Source: Takashimella koratensis | Lineage: Eukaryota > Basidiomycota > Tremellomycetes > Trichosporonales > Tetragoniomycetaceae | Direction: 5' to 3' | Assembly (NCBI GenBank): GCA_003116875.1 | Contig: BCKT01000006.1 | Coordinates: forward strand, 434,001 to 498,000 | DNA length: 64,000 bases | Part shown: piece by piece, positions 20,513 to 37,600 of the stretch | How positions within the stretch are numbered: position 1 is the stretch's first letter | Layout: each line of letters opens with the position of its first letter | Notes under the pieces: generated by a model | The model's input: only the letters and a program-made list of their open reading frames with translations | Databases searched by the model: none | What the model was told of the DNA's origin: nothing | Made by a program: the position numbers and the translations under genes

Positions 20513-21934
20513 TTAAACCCGCTTGATATCCTTCGATAGTGCCTGCTCCACCTCTGAGGTATCTTTCACCTCGTCCCATTTCGGACGAGGGAGTTCGAAG
20601 ACTCTGAAGTTGATGATCAGCACCATGAGCTGAGACAGTAACTCATTGAACCTCCAGGCAGTGTTTACTTACTGGTTTGATCGAGCGTACCTGTAGGAGA
20701 TGGTGTCAGTGGGCGTAAGGACCGATGACAGCGACGACTCACGTAATGCCCCCAAGCCTTGCGACGGGCTTCAGTTTCTCGATATCCACCTTCATCCCGT
20801 CCTCAGCGTCCAGAACCACGTCTTTCTAAAAAATACTAGTCAGCTCTCCCGTCCCCCCCCATTATGAGTACCCGGAGAGCCAGACGAGACTGGAAGTGTT
20901 GACTCACAACGTGAAAGCGCTGAACTCGACCGATGATGACGGTGTTGGATACGTCACCAGAGTCGGTGGTGAGGTCGTACCAATGCAAAAGCTTGCACTC
21001 CATCGACATGGCTGACTCGGCAACATGCGCGGGCTTCACGGTCCTGAAGGAACATTACATCAGCATCAGACGGGGTATGGTAGGATGCAGCGGACGTACT
21101 CTGAGGCTCGCTGAGTCAGACCAGACAGACGCCATTCGTCGACACCGAGAGGAGCGTCAATGGACGTATAGTTTGCCGCCTCGACAAAGTGCTCTGAGAT
21201 GATAGACACGCAAAACTCTTTCGTCGACTTGATATTGCTGTTGGTATCTTCACGCCGAGGTCAGCATGGAACGATCGATGGACCCGTGGGGGCAAGATCA
21301 CCTTTGAGACCGTCCGAATTCTTGGTGGAGGCTTGGATGCTGACCATGATGGCGGGAGGGTTGTGGCCGACCATGTTGAAGTATGACATGGGCGCGAGCT
21401 GAGGTGTCGATGAGCACTGGGTTATAGCGGATGTGTGAGGCTTACGTTTGCTTCGCCATCTGCGCTTAGGGTTGAGACAAATGCGATCGGGCGGGGAGTC
21501 TAGATGAATATAGATTTAACGACAGTCACAATGTGCTAGCCGGAGACTGGGTGTATACCTACAATCGACGAGATCATGAACTAGAGATGTCAGCAGACAA
21601 GTTTTAAACGGCTGGTGACGCCTACTTTGTACACAGCTGCTTTCTCATGGTCCGCCGGATCGATTGTCTTCCATCCCGAGTGCTCAAAGTCTTTGGCGTA
21701 TGGCTGACAGCATCTTCGGTGAGCGCAAAACCTAAGGATCATCATAGAAGCACTCACAAGACTGTTTGATCCTTGGCCAGGTGCAAAATCGGGATTCGGC
21801 CCTTTGGTCAAGGTAGGCTCGAAGGTCGCGTCGAAGGGCGGCCGAGTCGCCTCGACTTCTGCTAGCTGTGAGCTGTGTCATACCTGGCTGTGGAGTTCCG
21901 GACGCCTACGTTTGAAAGGTGGGTGGGGGCTCAT
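20513..21934 (-). CDS. Flavin-reductase-like (FMN-binding split barrel) protein
   Basis: A flavoprotein of the flavin reductase-like family, members of which bind FMN and act in reduction or oxygenase systems (family knowledge). Eleven short exons join in phase: 21934..21910, 21858..21758, 21703..21626, 21580..21563, 21499..21446, 21398..21302, 21247..21100, 21043..20908, 20825..20743, 20690..20673 and 20603..20513, giving 282 residues. Hallmarks are SSITPRPIAFVSTLSADGEA, LAPMSYFNMVGHNPPAIM, STKEFCVSIISEHFVEAANY and a final LGGITYARSNQ. The N-terminus MSPHPPFK...ATRPPFD is typical of fungal members. The intron density is the highest in the window. It shares a 144-bp divergent promoter with an acyltransferase gene. 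Confidence 0.85.
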
Positions 21935-22078
21935 GGTTCCGAATGAATGCGTATAGTCTAGTAGAGGGGACACGATGGAGAGTTGTAGATTCCAATCCAG
22001 TGGTCGATCGCCGAACTTCCCGGATCCACCTCGGAGATTCAAACGTAACCGCGTCATAGGCTGGCTTCGGATCCGGAA
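21935..22078. promoter_or_regulatory. Short divergent promoter: flavoprotein / acyltransferase
   Basis: Only 144 bp separate the two start codons, so the genes almost certainly share regulatory DNA. Confidence 0.5.
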
Positions 22079-23691
22079 ATGACCGTGAGTCAACAAAACC
22101 ATGGTCTTCACCTTTGGCTATCTACATATTTCCAGGCCTTGGAAGGCTGGGAATATCAACAACCATCTACCTTCCTATCCATGTCTGTAGCCATGGACAA
22201 TACGGACGCCTCAACATGGACGGTCCAGCCCATGTCCCTGAACGACGCATCGGTGCCGCCCGTCATGACATACGGGCTGATCATCGACGGCCTTTTGGAT
22301 CACAATAAGCTGAGAGCAGCCTTCGAAACGCTGGTCAAGAGATGGCCAATACTTGGATCGAGGATAGGGCGAGATGATAAGGTGGGTCCTGGCGGTTATG
22401 AGGATTTGAGACTGACTTTGACAGGGAGCATTTGTCTACCTCGTGCCCAAGTCAACCGAGGGATTGGATCTCCTTACTTACGACGAAACGAGCTATTCCA
22501 CCCCGCTCAGTGATCACTTTCACCTTCCTCGAGCGACTACCTACATATCGTGTCACCCTTGCAAGGTAGACAACATCTTCAAACCTTCGTCACAGTTCAA
22601 ACGTCCATTCCTTGCCGACTATGCCGACGTGACACCCCTCTTGCCCCTCTTCCACCTCCAGCTCTCGCGGTTCAGCGACGGAAAGACCGCACTAGGTTTG
22701 ACCGCCGCGCATGCGGTTGGCGACGCGGTCTCGTTCAAGGAAGTCTTCATCGCATGGCTCGTTATCCTGAAATACGGAGACGCGGCGGTCCTGAAGGATT
22801 TGGATGACGTGTTAAGTATGGATAAGATTGCGGAAGGGGTAAAACTCGATCGAAAACCGAAACGGAGGTGGAGTCTGGCTGGAGAGGATCTACCTCCAGC
22901 TACTGAGATGCTTGCACCAGCTTCGAAAGGGGAAGCCAAGAGTGAGACCGATGCAAGCGACGAGGACAAGGGAGAGATGAGGTGGCTTTTCGTGCCTAAA
23001 TCGGTGTTGGCGAAGATGAGGCAGGAGAGCAACGATGTGCTCAAGTCGTCAGGTCGATGGGTGTCCGAGGGGGACATGCTGGTAGCGTGGTGTGCAAAAG
23101 TGAGTCGAATATCTTTCAAAAAAGAGCTAAGCTATTATTACGTCTCAGGCCGCATACCCTCCTCGGTCGGACAAACGAGAGACACGCGTCGGCCTGTTGT
23201 TCCCGATGGACATTCGGGAACGACTTCCCGAGCTCACCAGTCCCAAGGTCCTGCTCAGCAACGCCAACCACTTCTCCCCGGTCATATACTCGTCCAGAAC
23301 CGCTCTCGCATCACGGAGCCTCACCGATATCGCCTCGGACGTGCGCAGCGCCATCCAAGACTCGACACCTGAGGAAGTTCGACTGTCTCTAGGTCACCGA
23401 GGTCAGGCGTATCGAGGGGAAGCACCCCCGTCGTCCCAGTCCCCTATCGAGATCATGGGGATCAGCAACTGGACAAAGATGGGTTGGGGAGGTGACTGGC
23501 TGGACTTTTCGCCCGCGTTGGAAGAGGGATCAGGAAAGGTCATTTGGGTAGATATCAATGTTGTAGGGGAGTACACTCCGCCGCTGATGATTGCGCCTCG
23601 GAGGGACGAGGACGGGCTGTGGGTGTGGTTCACGGTAGCTTCCTGGGTTTGGACGACTGGGATCCTAGCCGAGGTGCCATTCTGTGCATGA
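22079..23691 (+). CDS. BAHD-like acyltransferase (HxxxD transferase family)
   Basis: Probably transfers an acyl group from acyl-CoA to an alcohol or amine (family knowledge). Exons 22079..22084, 22136..22381, 22425..23099 and 23149..23691 join in phase for 489 residues. The catalytic HxxxD is HAVGD, in LTAAHAVGDAVSFKE, at about residue 180. The N-terminus MTALEGWEYQQPSTFLSMSV is obtained by splicing a 51-nt first intron; a start at 22181 is the simpler alternative. A clear DFGWG-type second motif is missing, although GWGGDW occurs in the C-terminal half. The C-terminus is uncertain: a further intron starting at GTAGCT near 23634 would replace the last residues. The substrate is unknown; the divergent flavoprotein partner suggests small-molecule metabolism. 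Confidence 0.75.
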
Positions 23692-24185
23692 GAGTGGATA
23701 TGTATGGACTGGGTTGTTGCAGATTACTCATGCAGTGAAATTTCCTCCACCTGGGCCTGTCGGTGACGGCCGCCGTGACGCCGAAGGTGGAGGGCGCGGG
23801 GTTAAGGATTGCTTTTTTGGGCAGATCCAACCCCGAGGTCACTTCTTACTTCTTCGTCGTCCACATCTATCTCCTTCTCATCCCCTCCCTCCCCTCGTCC
23901 TTGCCACCCGCCCACCCTTTCTCTCGGCTCCTTCACTCACCTCTCTTGCAGAGGACTCGAGCAGACCCTGCTGCGAATCGCAGACACCGCAGTGACCTTG
24001 GTCCCCGAGTACCTATCCGCCAACCCGAGTTGCCGCAATCGAGGGTTTTTGAAAAAATCCACCACGTTCTTTCGCCCAACGCTGCATCCTGCATCGTAAC
24101 CCGTCTTTTGATTCACATTTCGACCGACTCGTGTATCACCATCACCCTTCACCTGTTTCTCGCTCTCTAATCAGCCTCTATCGCC
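23692..24185. other. Intergenic, 5' flank of the ABC transporter
   Basis: About 0.5 kb, pyrimidine-rich on the plus strand in its 3' half. No gene is recognised. Confidence 0.35.
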
Positions 24186-29434
<5,249 letters not shown>

Positions 29435-30148
29435 GGCGAGAGAAGGGTTTAGGTGTGTAGGTGTGATCAGGTGGAGGTATCGTGTCGTATCTCGTAACTC
29501 ATAAAACATATCCATAGTCATGAACATTACAGTATCATAGAAACAGAAAGCAGAAAAACAGACACAGAGCGCAATCTGTTTAGCACTTGCAGTATGAATA
29601 TCATCTCGACCTAAACCGTCTAAACCAGCAGAAACAACATAACCTGCTAATCACCTAAACCCAAGCTCACTGACCCGCGACCACCTGTCTCTAGTCACGC
29701 GGAAGTTCAATTTAGATACATTTTGGTTGGTCAGCTCAGCACTAGGCTTAAGCTGATTGAGACTTGATTCCTTGAAAAAACCTTTAGAGGCGACAACGTG
29801 AGTTCAGAGGCTAGACAACTTGATACGGCAAAGAAGCATGGGCAGACAGCGTAAAAGACCGAATAGAGCACGACCACGAATACGATCACGAACAAAGCAG
29901 AACAGGTAATAGACTAGAAGGGGAGCGGGTTGAGATCGGGTCAGGGTTGGGTGGTACAACAGAGACTGAAGATGATGATGGAACAACTTTTTGGCGCTTT
30001 GTCGCTCTGTTTCCTCCTCTTATGCGATATACCGTACCGCCATCTTCACCGCCCCTTGTCCATCTTAAATGGCGTCTTTTTTTTGTTTGTTGTTTTATCG
30101 AGTTCTCTTCCCCTTTCGACTCTCTTATGAGCGCACCAGTGATATTGA
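29435..30148. other. Convergent 3' region
   Basis: 714 bp between two converging stops, AT-richer than its surroundings. No gene or RNA was identified. Confidence 0.35.
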
Positions 30149-32164
30149 TCACTTGTGTCGACTGATGACTTCGATACCAGCAGCTGAGGCGGTAGATCTG
30201 TAGATCGACAAGTCAGCCACTTCCTACGTTTTACAACTTCAACCACCCTTCTTTCTCTGTACAAGCTTGAACGTGTACTCACCGAACATTCAAGTCGTCC
30301 TCTTCCTCATCATCATCATCAAAGTCCCCATCCTCCTGCTCTCCCTCCCCGTCTTCCTCTTCCTCATCCTCCTCTTCCTCCTCGTCCTCACTCTTCCCAC
30401 TTGCCTTTCCATCTCCAAATACCTCCACTCCGTGACCTGATGGCCAAGCATGTGTGTGGTGCGTGTGGCCCTGAGGTCCAGGCATGATTTTGATTGCCTG
30501 AACAACGTGTTTCCCACTGCTCTCTCCGTCTGCAGGTGTGCTCGTCCCCGCGCGGTCGGTGGCGTCGTCCGGGGAGTGCAGTGTCGATCCGCTCGCGACA
30601 ATCGGCGAGGCGGCGGAGACGTGAATAGCGGGAGTGGAGGGAGCGGCAGAGGGAAGATCAGCAGTATTCACTAGAGGCGTGAAGGGAGTCACGGGGCTCG
30701 ATTGGTCTCGCGAGGTCGTGGAGGAGGACGTTGACGATGAAAGCGGAGGAGCGTCGGCGTTGTCAGAATTCGAATCGGGGACAGTCTTCGGTGACGGGTC
30801 TCGTTCGATATCGTCCGCCGTACCCAGGGGGATACGACTTGTTCCCGCTGTCGATGACGGTATAGGCATAGAACCGCCCATGTCTGATGGGGCCGAGGAT
30901 GAGAGTGATTGAGCTCTCTCTTTTTCAGCTCGGGCAGCGGCTGCCCTCTCCTCTCGACGTTTTCGGAGCCACGCCATTCCACTCCCATCGTCCTCGTCGG
31001 CATCGGGTACCGCGTTGCTACCCTGGCTCTGGCCGTGGCCCCACTCGACGAAAGCGGGCTCCGCCGCTTCGCGTCGTTTTCGCTCTTGCTCAGCCGCCTC
31101 GGAGGCACGGCGCGATCCGTACACCCGCCCGTTCAGCATCCGCACCGGTGCAGATACACCCGGTGACGAACCAAAGACTGCAGCGCCAGAGCCAGAGCCG
31201 GAAGAGAACGATCCACCGCCACCGTTTCCGTTCGCGTCGAGAGACGAGTTGCGGCGGTGGGATGGAGATGCAGCGGACGAGCGGCGAGGAGTGGATGGGG
31301 AGGGTGGGTTGAGACCCTGCATTCGGTTTTTCCGCTCAATCTCGGACGTCCAGCGGAATGGCGAGCTGGGAGAAGTTAGCCAATAAAGAGTATGAGACGC
31401 GGGACGAGGACATTGACTAGGATAGATTGACAGAGTACTCACGATCCAATGAAACCCCCAGTCGAGACGCTCTTCTTCAGTGGGGCGCCAAACTCGTTGT
31501 TCTCCTCCTTTGGCGGCTTACCCGTCAAGAGCTTCTTGGTCTCCTTCCACCCAGACATGCCCATCTTTGTCCAGCTCTTCTTCCTGCCCCTCTCATCTTC
31601 TTCGTCGTCATCGTAGTATCCCGCATCGTCGTCGTCGTCATCATCGACGATCGCCTCATCGTCTCCTCGGGCGTCTGCACCGACGTACGCGTTACCGGCC
31701 GGGTCGACGCCGCGGAGTTCCCACGCGACCTGGCGATCGCCGTTCCCGCTTAGGCTGGCTTTGAAACCAAGGTTTCGGCCTGTCGAGAGGGACCGCGGCC
31801 GCCGCGGGTCCGGGAGTGGCGCGAAGCGGATGTGCGGACCCGCCACCGTCGGCGAGGGCAAGGGCGAGTTACCCCCGACGTTGGTGGTGGATGAGACGGT
31901 GTGGACGACAAGTGGGGGCCCACCGGATTTCTCGTCGATCGGGGAGTGGATGGAGATCGAGGTCGCGGGGGAGGAGGATGGGTCGGAGATTCGGCGCGCA
32001 TGGGTCTGCGTTTGGCCAGTGGAGGAGAGGGTGGGGACGTGGTCAGACGACTCGAGGCGGTTCAGGAGGATACCGCCCCGTGGGACCTGGTCAGCCGGGA
32101 TGTAGGCAGGGTTGGAAGGGATGAGAAGGGAAGGTCGGACAGGGGGTGATATACTGAGCGACAT
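30149..32164 (-). CDS. Unknown low-complexity, acidic Ser-rich protein
   Basis: Not recognised. Exons 32164..31443, 31365..30283 and 30197..30149 join in phase for 617 residues. Features in order: a Pro/Ser-rich N-terminus (MSLSISPPVRPSLLIPSNPA), an acidic run of Asp residues, a basic KKSWTKMGMSGWKETKKLL block, PFRWTSEIERKNRMQGLNPP, Gly/Ser-rich linkers, an acidic Glu/Asp stretch near the C-terminus, and a short final exon ending STASAAGIEVISRHK. That end and the SPFRWTSEIERKNR block look like the most constrained parts. There is no membrane segment or enzyme motif. A TATA box lies about 107 bp upstream of the ATG. Confidence 0.6.
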
Positions 32165-32270
32165 GGTGGGAAGGTGTTGGATGTGTGGTTATCGGTAGAA
32201 TTAGAGGTGGGCGTGAGAGTGCCAGGTGGAGTCGGGTCGAGTGGAGTGGAGTCGGCCTGCCCAGAGGGCC

Positions 32271-32278
32271 TTATATAA
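32271..32278 (-). promoter_or_regulatory. TATA box of the acidic Ser-rich protein gene
   Basis: TTATATAA (read on the minus strand TTTATATAAGG) lies about 107 bp before the start codon at 32164. It is the clearest canonical TATA box in the window. Confidence 0.6.
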
Positions 32279-32779
32279 ACAGAGTGCAGCGGTGCGGCGT
32301 CGACGAAAGCTACAGCGGCGGCGGCCGAGACGTGTCGTCGACAATTGACGTGTTTAGATCGAACGACAAGAGGGGTGAAGGTGTGTCACAATTGCTGGGC
32401 AGATAGCTGGGCAACTGGGCTTTCTGGGCTGGTCGTGCACGTTTTGGTCGACTTGTGAAAGCAGTGTCGAATGCCAAGCCAAGGGTTTATATCCCGCGCT
32501 TTTCGTCTCCTTGGTCGGCTGCGATTGAGGGAAGGGGGTTTCCGATGTGACGTCTGTCGAGGTGCTGGGCTAGTGGTGAAAGATGCGTGAATGCGGTGTG
32601 CAAGTGTGGTTGGGTGAGGGGTGGTGAGGATGAGAGTGAGTGAGGATGTGGATGAGGTGGGACGAGACGTGCCGTGGAGGTCGAATGGTTGGGTTGCCTG
32701 GTGGGCCCGGTGGCAAGCGGGTCGATGGTAGATGGGTAGTGGAAAGTTGGAAGTGTAATTGGGCGTGGGCCAGGGCAGC

Positions 32780-32807
32780 GGCAGGCGGCAGGCGGCAGGC
32801 GGCAGGC
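32780..32807 (+). repeat. Four tandem copies of GGCAGGC, followed by GGGG
   Basis: Perfect 7-mer array. With the flanking GGG runs it has G-quadruplex-like composition (inference). Confidence 0.8.
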
Positions 32808-33701
32808 GGGGCAAGGGTCAGGTGGGGCCGAGGGGACGATTACGCTGCTATACGAGGATACTAGCCAAGGTTGCCGCGTGGAAAAACAGCAAGGCGATCC
32901 CAAAAGTCGTCGTTAGCGTCGTCGGCTAATGAATAATCCTGCGTGGTAGGGTGGTAGGGTGGGGTAGAGGGTAGATGGTAGGGCAGATGGGTAGAGGTCA
33001 AGATGCAACATCTACCGTACATATCTACCGACTCGTGCTAATCCCACTACGCTCGGTCAACCGGCGCCTGTCGGGTACGTCCTCGCAACCATGCATTGGG
33101 TCCATCTCACGCAGCGCGCACGCAGCAAGGAGACAAGGAGACAAGGTGCAGCCCGCGGATTGGCCCAATAACAAATACAAAAAAATGAGAAACCAGATCT
33201 TGGCGGGGAATAAGCACGTAGGGTACTGTAGCCAAGGGCGGGCGAAAGAGGGAAAAAGGGGGAGGAGGAGGGGTCTGGAACTGTGGACTCTGGGTGTACC
33301 TCCCTGAGCAACAATACATCTCCACCGCCCTCTGCCCCCCTGCCCCCGCTTCGCCTGCTTGCATCCGTGAGATCGAGGGTGCCAAGACGAGGCGCAGACC
33401 GCCTTACCCTCCTTGCTGCGAAGCGACCAACCATGCATCTTCAACACGGTCCGGCCCGCACCCAAGACGAACGGCTCCCATCCGTCCCCCCTTTCCTGCT
33501 GTCCCTTCCCGAAAGTCGATGCAATCAATCCGCCCCTCCCGTCCCCGAGCGAGCTAAATACGACCCGATGCCAAGATCTGCGACTTGGTGTTATTGGCCC
33601 ATAACTTCCATCGTCTTTCTCATACTGACGCCACCGACGCACGAGAAGACAAATCGTAAATTGCATCCTTGTCAACTCGGTGCTCATCACTAATCGTCCA
33701 C

Positions 33702-33741
33702 GCATCTGTGCATCTGTGCATCTGTGCATCTGCGCATCTGT
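33702..33741 (+). repeat. Five tandem copies of an 8-mer, GCATCTGT
   Basis: Copies 1-3 and 5 are identical and copy 4 has one change (GCATCTGC). It is a simple minisatellite in the gene-poor stretch. Confidence 0.85.
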
Positions 33742-34623
33742 GTGGCACGATGCGACGATCTTTGCGAGTCCCTCCTCGCAATCGTGATCGGGTGAGACCC
33801 GGCTCAGCTTGCTCCTCTACCTACCTACGGCTACTGTGTCTACCCGACACACTCACGTCTTCCATCATCCTTCCATCTTCCCCTTTCCCCGCTGTTATTT
33901 TTAACCAACAAACCTCCTCTCCACCTCCCCTGCCTCTCTCGCTGAGGGCGGAAAGCTCCTCAAACGGGTCCCGAACCGGCCCGCTGCTTTTCTTTCGGTG
34001 TATGCATCACTCCGCGCATCGTCAGCAGACCTGTGGAAAGGATTTTTTTTCCTCTTTTTTGGTACCTTGAACTCGAACGCACGCCGCGGTGATTTCGCGG
34101 ATCCGTCAGAGCCCGCCAGGCCGATGAGCCGCCTGGCCAACCGCAGCAGAGCGCCAAGAGTCCAGATCGTCTCTGGCCTCGAATCCCTGGCAGAGAGTCA
34201 TTTGCCTAAAGGGGTAATAATGACAAAACGTGTAGAATAGGTGGCATGAGGGGATCGCCGTCGGTTAATTGCAAAAACCCTTGCGGTCCAACCTTATTTC
34301 AGAGGTCGGGTCGGGGTTGGTTCGGTATGTCATGGGGAAGATTCCGCCTTGACAGGCAGCGATATCTGATGAATATGCTCGTGGCACAGAGACAGCGATG
34401 AGGTACAAATGACATTGAGGCAGATACTTGACAGATCATGAACAGATAACAAGAACATCGACGATTACACAACTGACTACCTCCTGATCCACATCCACAA
34501 TGATCATCTCTCATTCTCGATCCTCCTTCAACACGTATCAGGCGACCTCAGCTTCACAGACATGTTCTCCTTCAGTGACGACTTTTCACCACCTCCCACC
34601 CTTGCCTTGGACACGGACATCGC

Positions 34624-37600
34624 CTACGCCCAAAACTTGGACCAACCGGCACGGTCCGCGCCTACCATCTCTGCATGGCTCGGCTGGACAAAGTACGCAG
34701 GGTCACTCGTTGCCGTTCTCGTCGGAGCGTAGTAGAATCCCATCATGAGGACGATGTAGCTACGAAAATGTCAGATTCAGTGTCAGCGCCTTGCCCCCTT
34801 TGGTCACCGAAAAGAGAGGTAACCAAATGACGAAACGACAAAGCTGTAGAGCACGACTCACGCAAGAACAAGGATCGAGCCACGGTGGTAGTTACTCCTA
34901 GCTTCGATATACGTGTACGTGAGTAGGAAGATGGAGAGGATGATCGCGATCACATCCCAGCGGGGGAAGATGAGTCTGTTTGTGGAGTCCAGGCATTCAG
35001 TCAGCTTGGGATTCTTTCGTGTGTCTTGGCGCGGCGAGCCCATTCTCCAACCTCAGTCGTCAAACGCTCCCCCGTCATCCGACCCATCACTCACGTAAAC
35101 GTATCCACAGCGTCGCCCAGTTTCGCCGGGTCGTAAAACGCACTGAACGCAACCATTGCCGGGATCTGCAACAAACACACTTGCAGCGCATACGCTGATC
35201 CAATCTCCATACTAAGTTGACAACATTAGCTCCACTCACAGAGTCCTCTTCTCCACCGCCGACCACAAGCACTCACCTCAACGCAATGTTCCCGTTCATC
35301 GCAAACGACATGGCGTTCATAAATTCCGTCGTGTTGGGCACGAGCGCGAACAGTGTCAAACCGAGGAATTTCTCGTCCACTCCCGAACCCTTGAGGACGA
35401 CATCGACGACGTCGACGAGGATCTCTGCGAGGGATGCGAGGTTCATGATTAGCTCCCTATCCCTAAACGAATACTGCCACTGATCTCTCCAGCAAATCAT
35501 CTCGTAACTCACCTGCGATGATAGCGTACAACAAGGTGCAGAATAGCAACACTCCTGCACTGACACCTCTCGTCCAACTGGGTGCTTCATGTCCACCACC
35601 GGCATGATCCTCTTCTTTCTCCTCCATCTTCTTGACCACCGCCGTTGGCGGGACCGACGGGAACGGCGTCATTGTCGACCCTCCTGCGACACCCAGACTG
35701 CCCCCACCTGCTCCCGAAGCTCCTGAGGCTACAGCGGGTCCGTGCCCGTGCCCACCTCCACCACCACCGGCCGCGGCGGCACCGATGATGCTTCGTTGGT
35801 GTCGAAGAGCTGTAACGGTAGCCGCAGCGACCGCGCGGGTGAAATCTTCCGTCGTGAGTGTGGTTGGTAGCCGCATGGACGGGACACCACCAGCGGCTTG
35901 AGATTTGAGGTCTCGGTCTACGCTCTCGAGTAGTGGAGTATAACCCTGGGGTAAGAGTTGACCCCCTGATTGAGCTTGGTTGGAGTGTTCTCTGAGTGTC
36001 CCGACGTGACTTTCCCCGTCCACCGAGGCCCGGGCAAACCGCTGTGCCAATGGTGATGCAGGTCGACTCGAGAACACTCCTGCTCCGGCTCCGTGTGCCT
36101 GTCCGTGACCCGCGTCGACCGACCCTGAGCCAACGCGGTGGCTAGGGAGGACGTGCTGCATGAGGTTGTTCGGCGTGAGTCGCTGCGTCAACGTCTTTTG
36201 AACAGCTGGGTGGATGACGCCGTGTGCGGCGGCAGCAGCGGCAGCCGCGGCTTCTTCCCGCGCCATGAGCTGTTGAGGGTTTTGCCAGATCTGCGAGGCG
36301 TGGGTTCGAAGCGAGAACCACAACCCGATGAGGTATGACTAAGGGGAGATGGAATCAGTACGGACTAAGGTAGAAAAGAGGCCGGAGTAGGCAAGTGTTT
36401 GTTATTTGTTAAAGAGGTACAACTTACGAAGAGAAGAATCCCCGCACACGCATACATCAAGTTCTTCACTTGATCTTGATAAAACGGATCCGTGGCTGGT
36501 TCTGGGTGCTCGTAGAAGCATCGTTCACACATCCAGGCTTCACGCGCGTTGATCATGCTGCCGGGATTGGAGGTATTACCACCTGGGAAAGTACCTTCGG
36601 GGCATCCGTCGCAGTGGAGCTGGAACTGAGGCGGGTCAGCCTCTGCACATTCAAAGCAGGAAAAGACAGGCGCTGAATTCGCCCCCTACTTACCGTTCCG
36701 TAGGTTTGGTAGAACATTGTCGGAGTAAGAGTTCCAATAATCGCCATGATCAACATCGTACTTGTAACTCCTGCCGATTTCGCATTAAATTTCTGTTCTT
36801 TCCTCTTGAGTGCTCCCGAACACATTGATGTTCCAGGCATCAACAGTACACCTGCAAGGATTGACCCGATGATTGAACCTTCCACTAGTCTTCCTTTCCC
36901 TTGTGTGAGCGCGATACCGTACAAGATGACCTCGATGACGGATCCGAAAGTCGCGTTGATCACTGCGCCCATCCCGATAGACGACTGAGCCGAGATCGAA
37001 GCGACTGCCATTCCGATAAAGTAGCTGAGTGGGATAACGCTCGCGAGGGAGAGGACAAAGATGAGTGCTTGGGAAGTTACGGCTTCCATGAATGGAGAGA
37101 CGTGTTCCCCTCGGTGCACGGCCCGTTCCACGGCAGGGAGTAGGATCAGCCCGTCGATGATTACGAAGAAGACCAGAGGGACGAGGTTGATGAAGAGGAT
37201 ATTGACGCCACCGATAGTGTACTTGTAATACTGCAGCCCCACGGCGCGGTACGTGCACAGCAACACAGTCGAGGTAGGTCCTGATGTCGGTGCGATCTGG
37301 CCAGCGTGGAGCCGAGCTCGCTTGAGCATATAACTAGGCGAAGTCTGGGACCCGCCATTGAGCGTTTCCGATCCCGAACCCGATACCGACTCCCCCCTCG
37401 ACGCCGCCGAGTCTCCCCCTTCCCCATCCCCGCTCTCACCGTCTCTGTCGACGGGCTTCATCTCCGGCGAGGGGACGTTGATCTTGGGCGCGGATCGGAA
37501 CTTGATCTCGAGCGGTCGAGAAGCGAGGAGCTTGATAAGAGCCCAAGTGAGTTTCGCCATCGGGATCGTGAAGACAAAGCCCCAGCAGAGGACGCAGACG

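Larger units (their letters stand above)
32279..34623. other. Gene-poor 2.3-kb stretch
   Basis: Open frames of up to about 230 codons occur on both strands, but none shows a recognisable domain or a convincing splice structure. The stretch holds G-rich repeats (32780..32807), GGTAGGGT-like runs around 32945-33000, and an 8-mer tandem repeat (33702..33741). It lies between the promoter of the acidic protein gene and the 3' end of the CAX gene. A non-coding transcript or long regulatory region is possible. Confidence 0.35.

Noticed and set aside
21884..21934. A longer first exon for the flavoprotein, ending ELHSQ with an 18-nt intron
   Set aside because: An 18-nt intron is too short to splice. 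Ending the exon after HPPFK gives a normal 51-nt intron and the usual family N-terminus.
33025..33729. Long minus-strand open frame in the gene-poor region
   Set aside because: Composition is irregular, with no domain, no family-like motif and overlapping open frames of similar length on the other strand. It looks like chance in GC-rich DNA.
33702..33741. 8-mer repeat array considered as a CRISPR array
   Set aside because: Units are directly adjacent with no spacers, and the host is a eukaryote.
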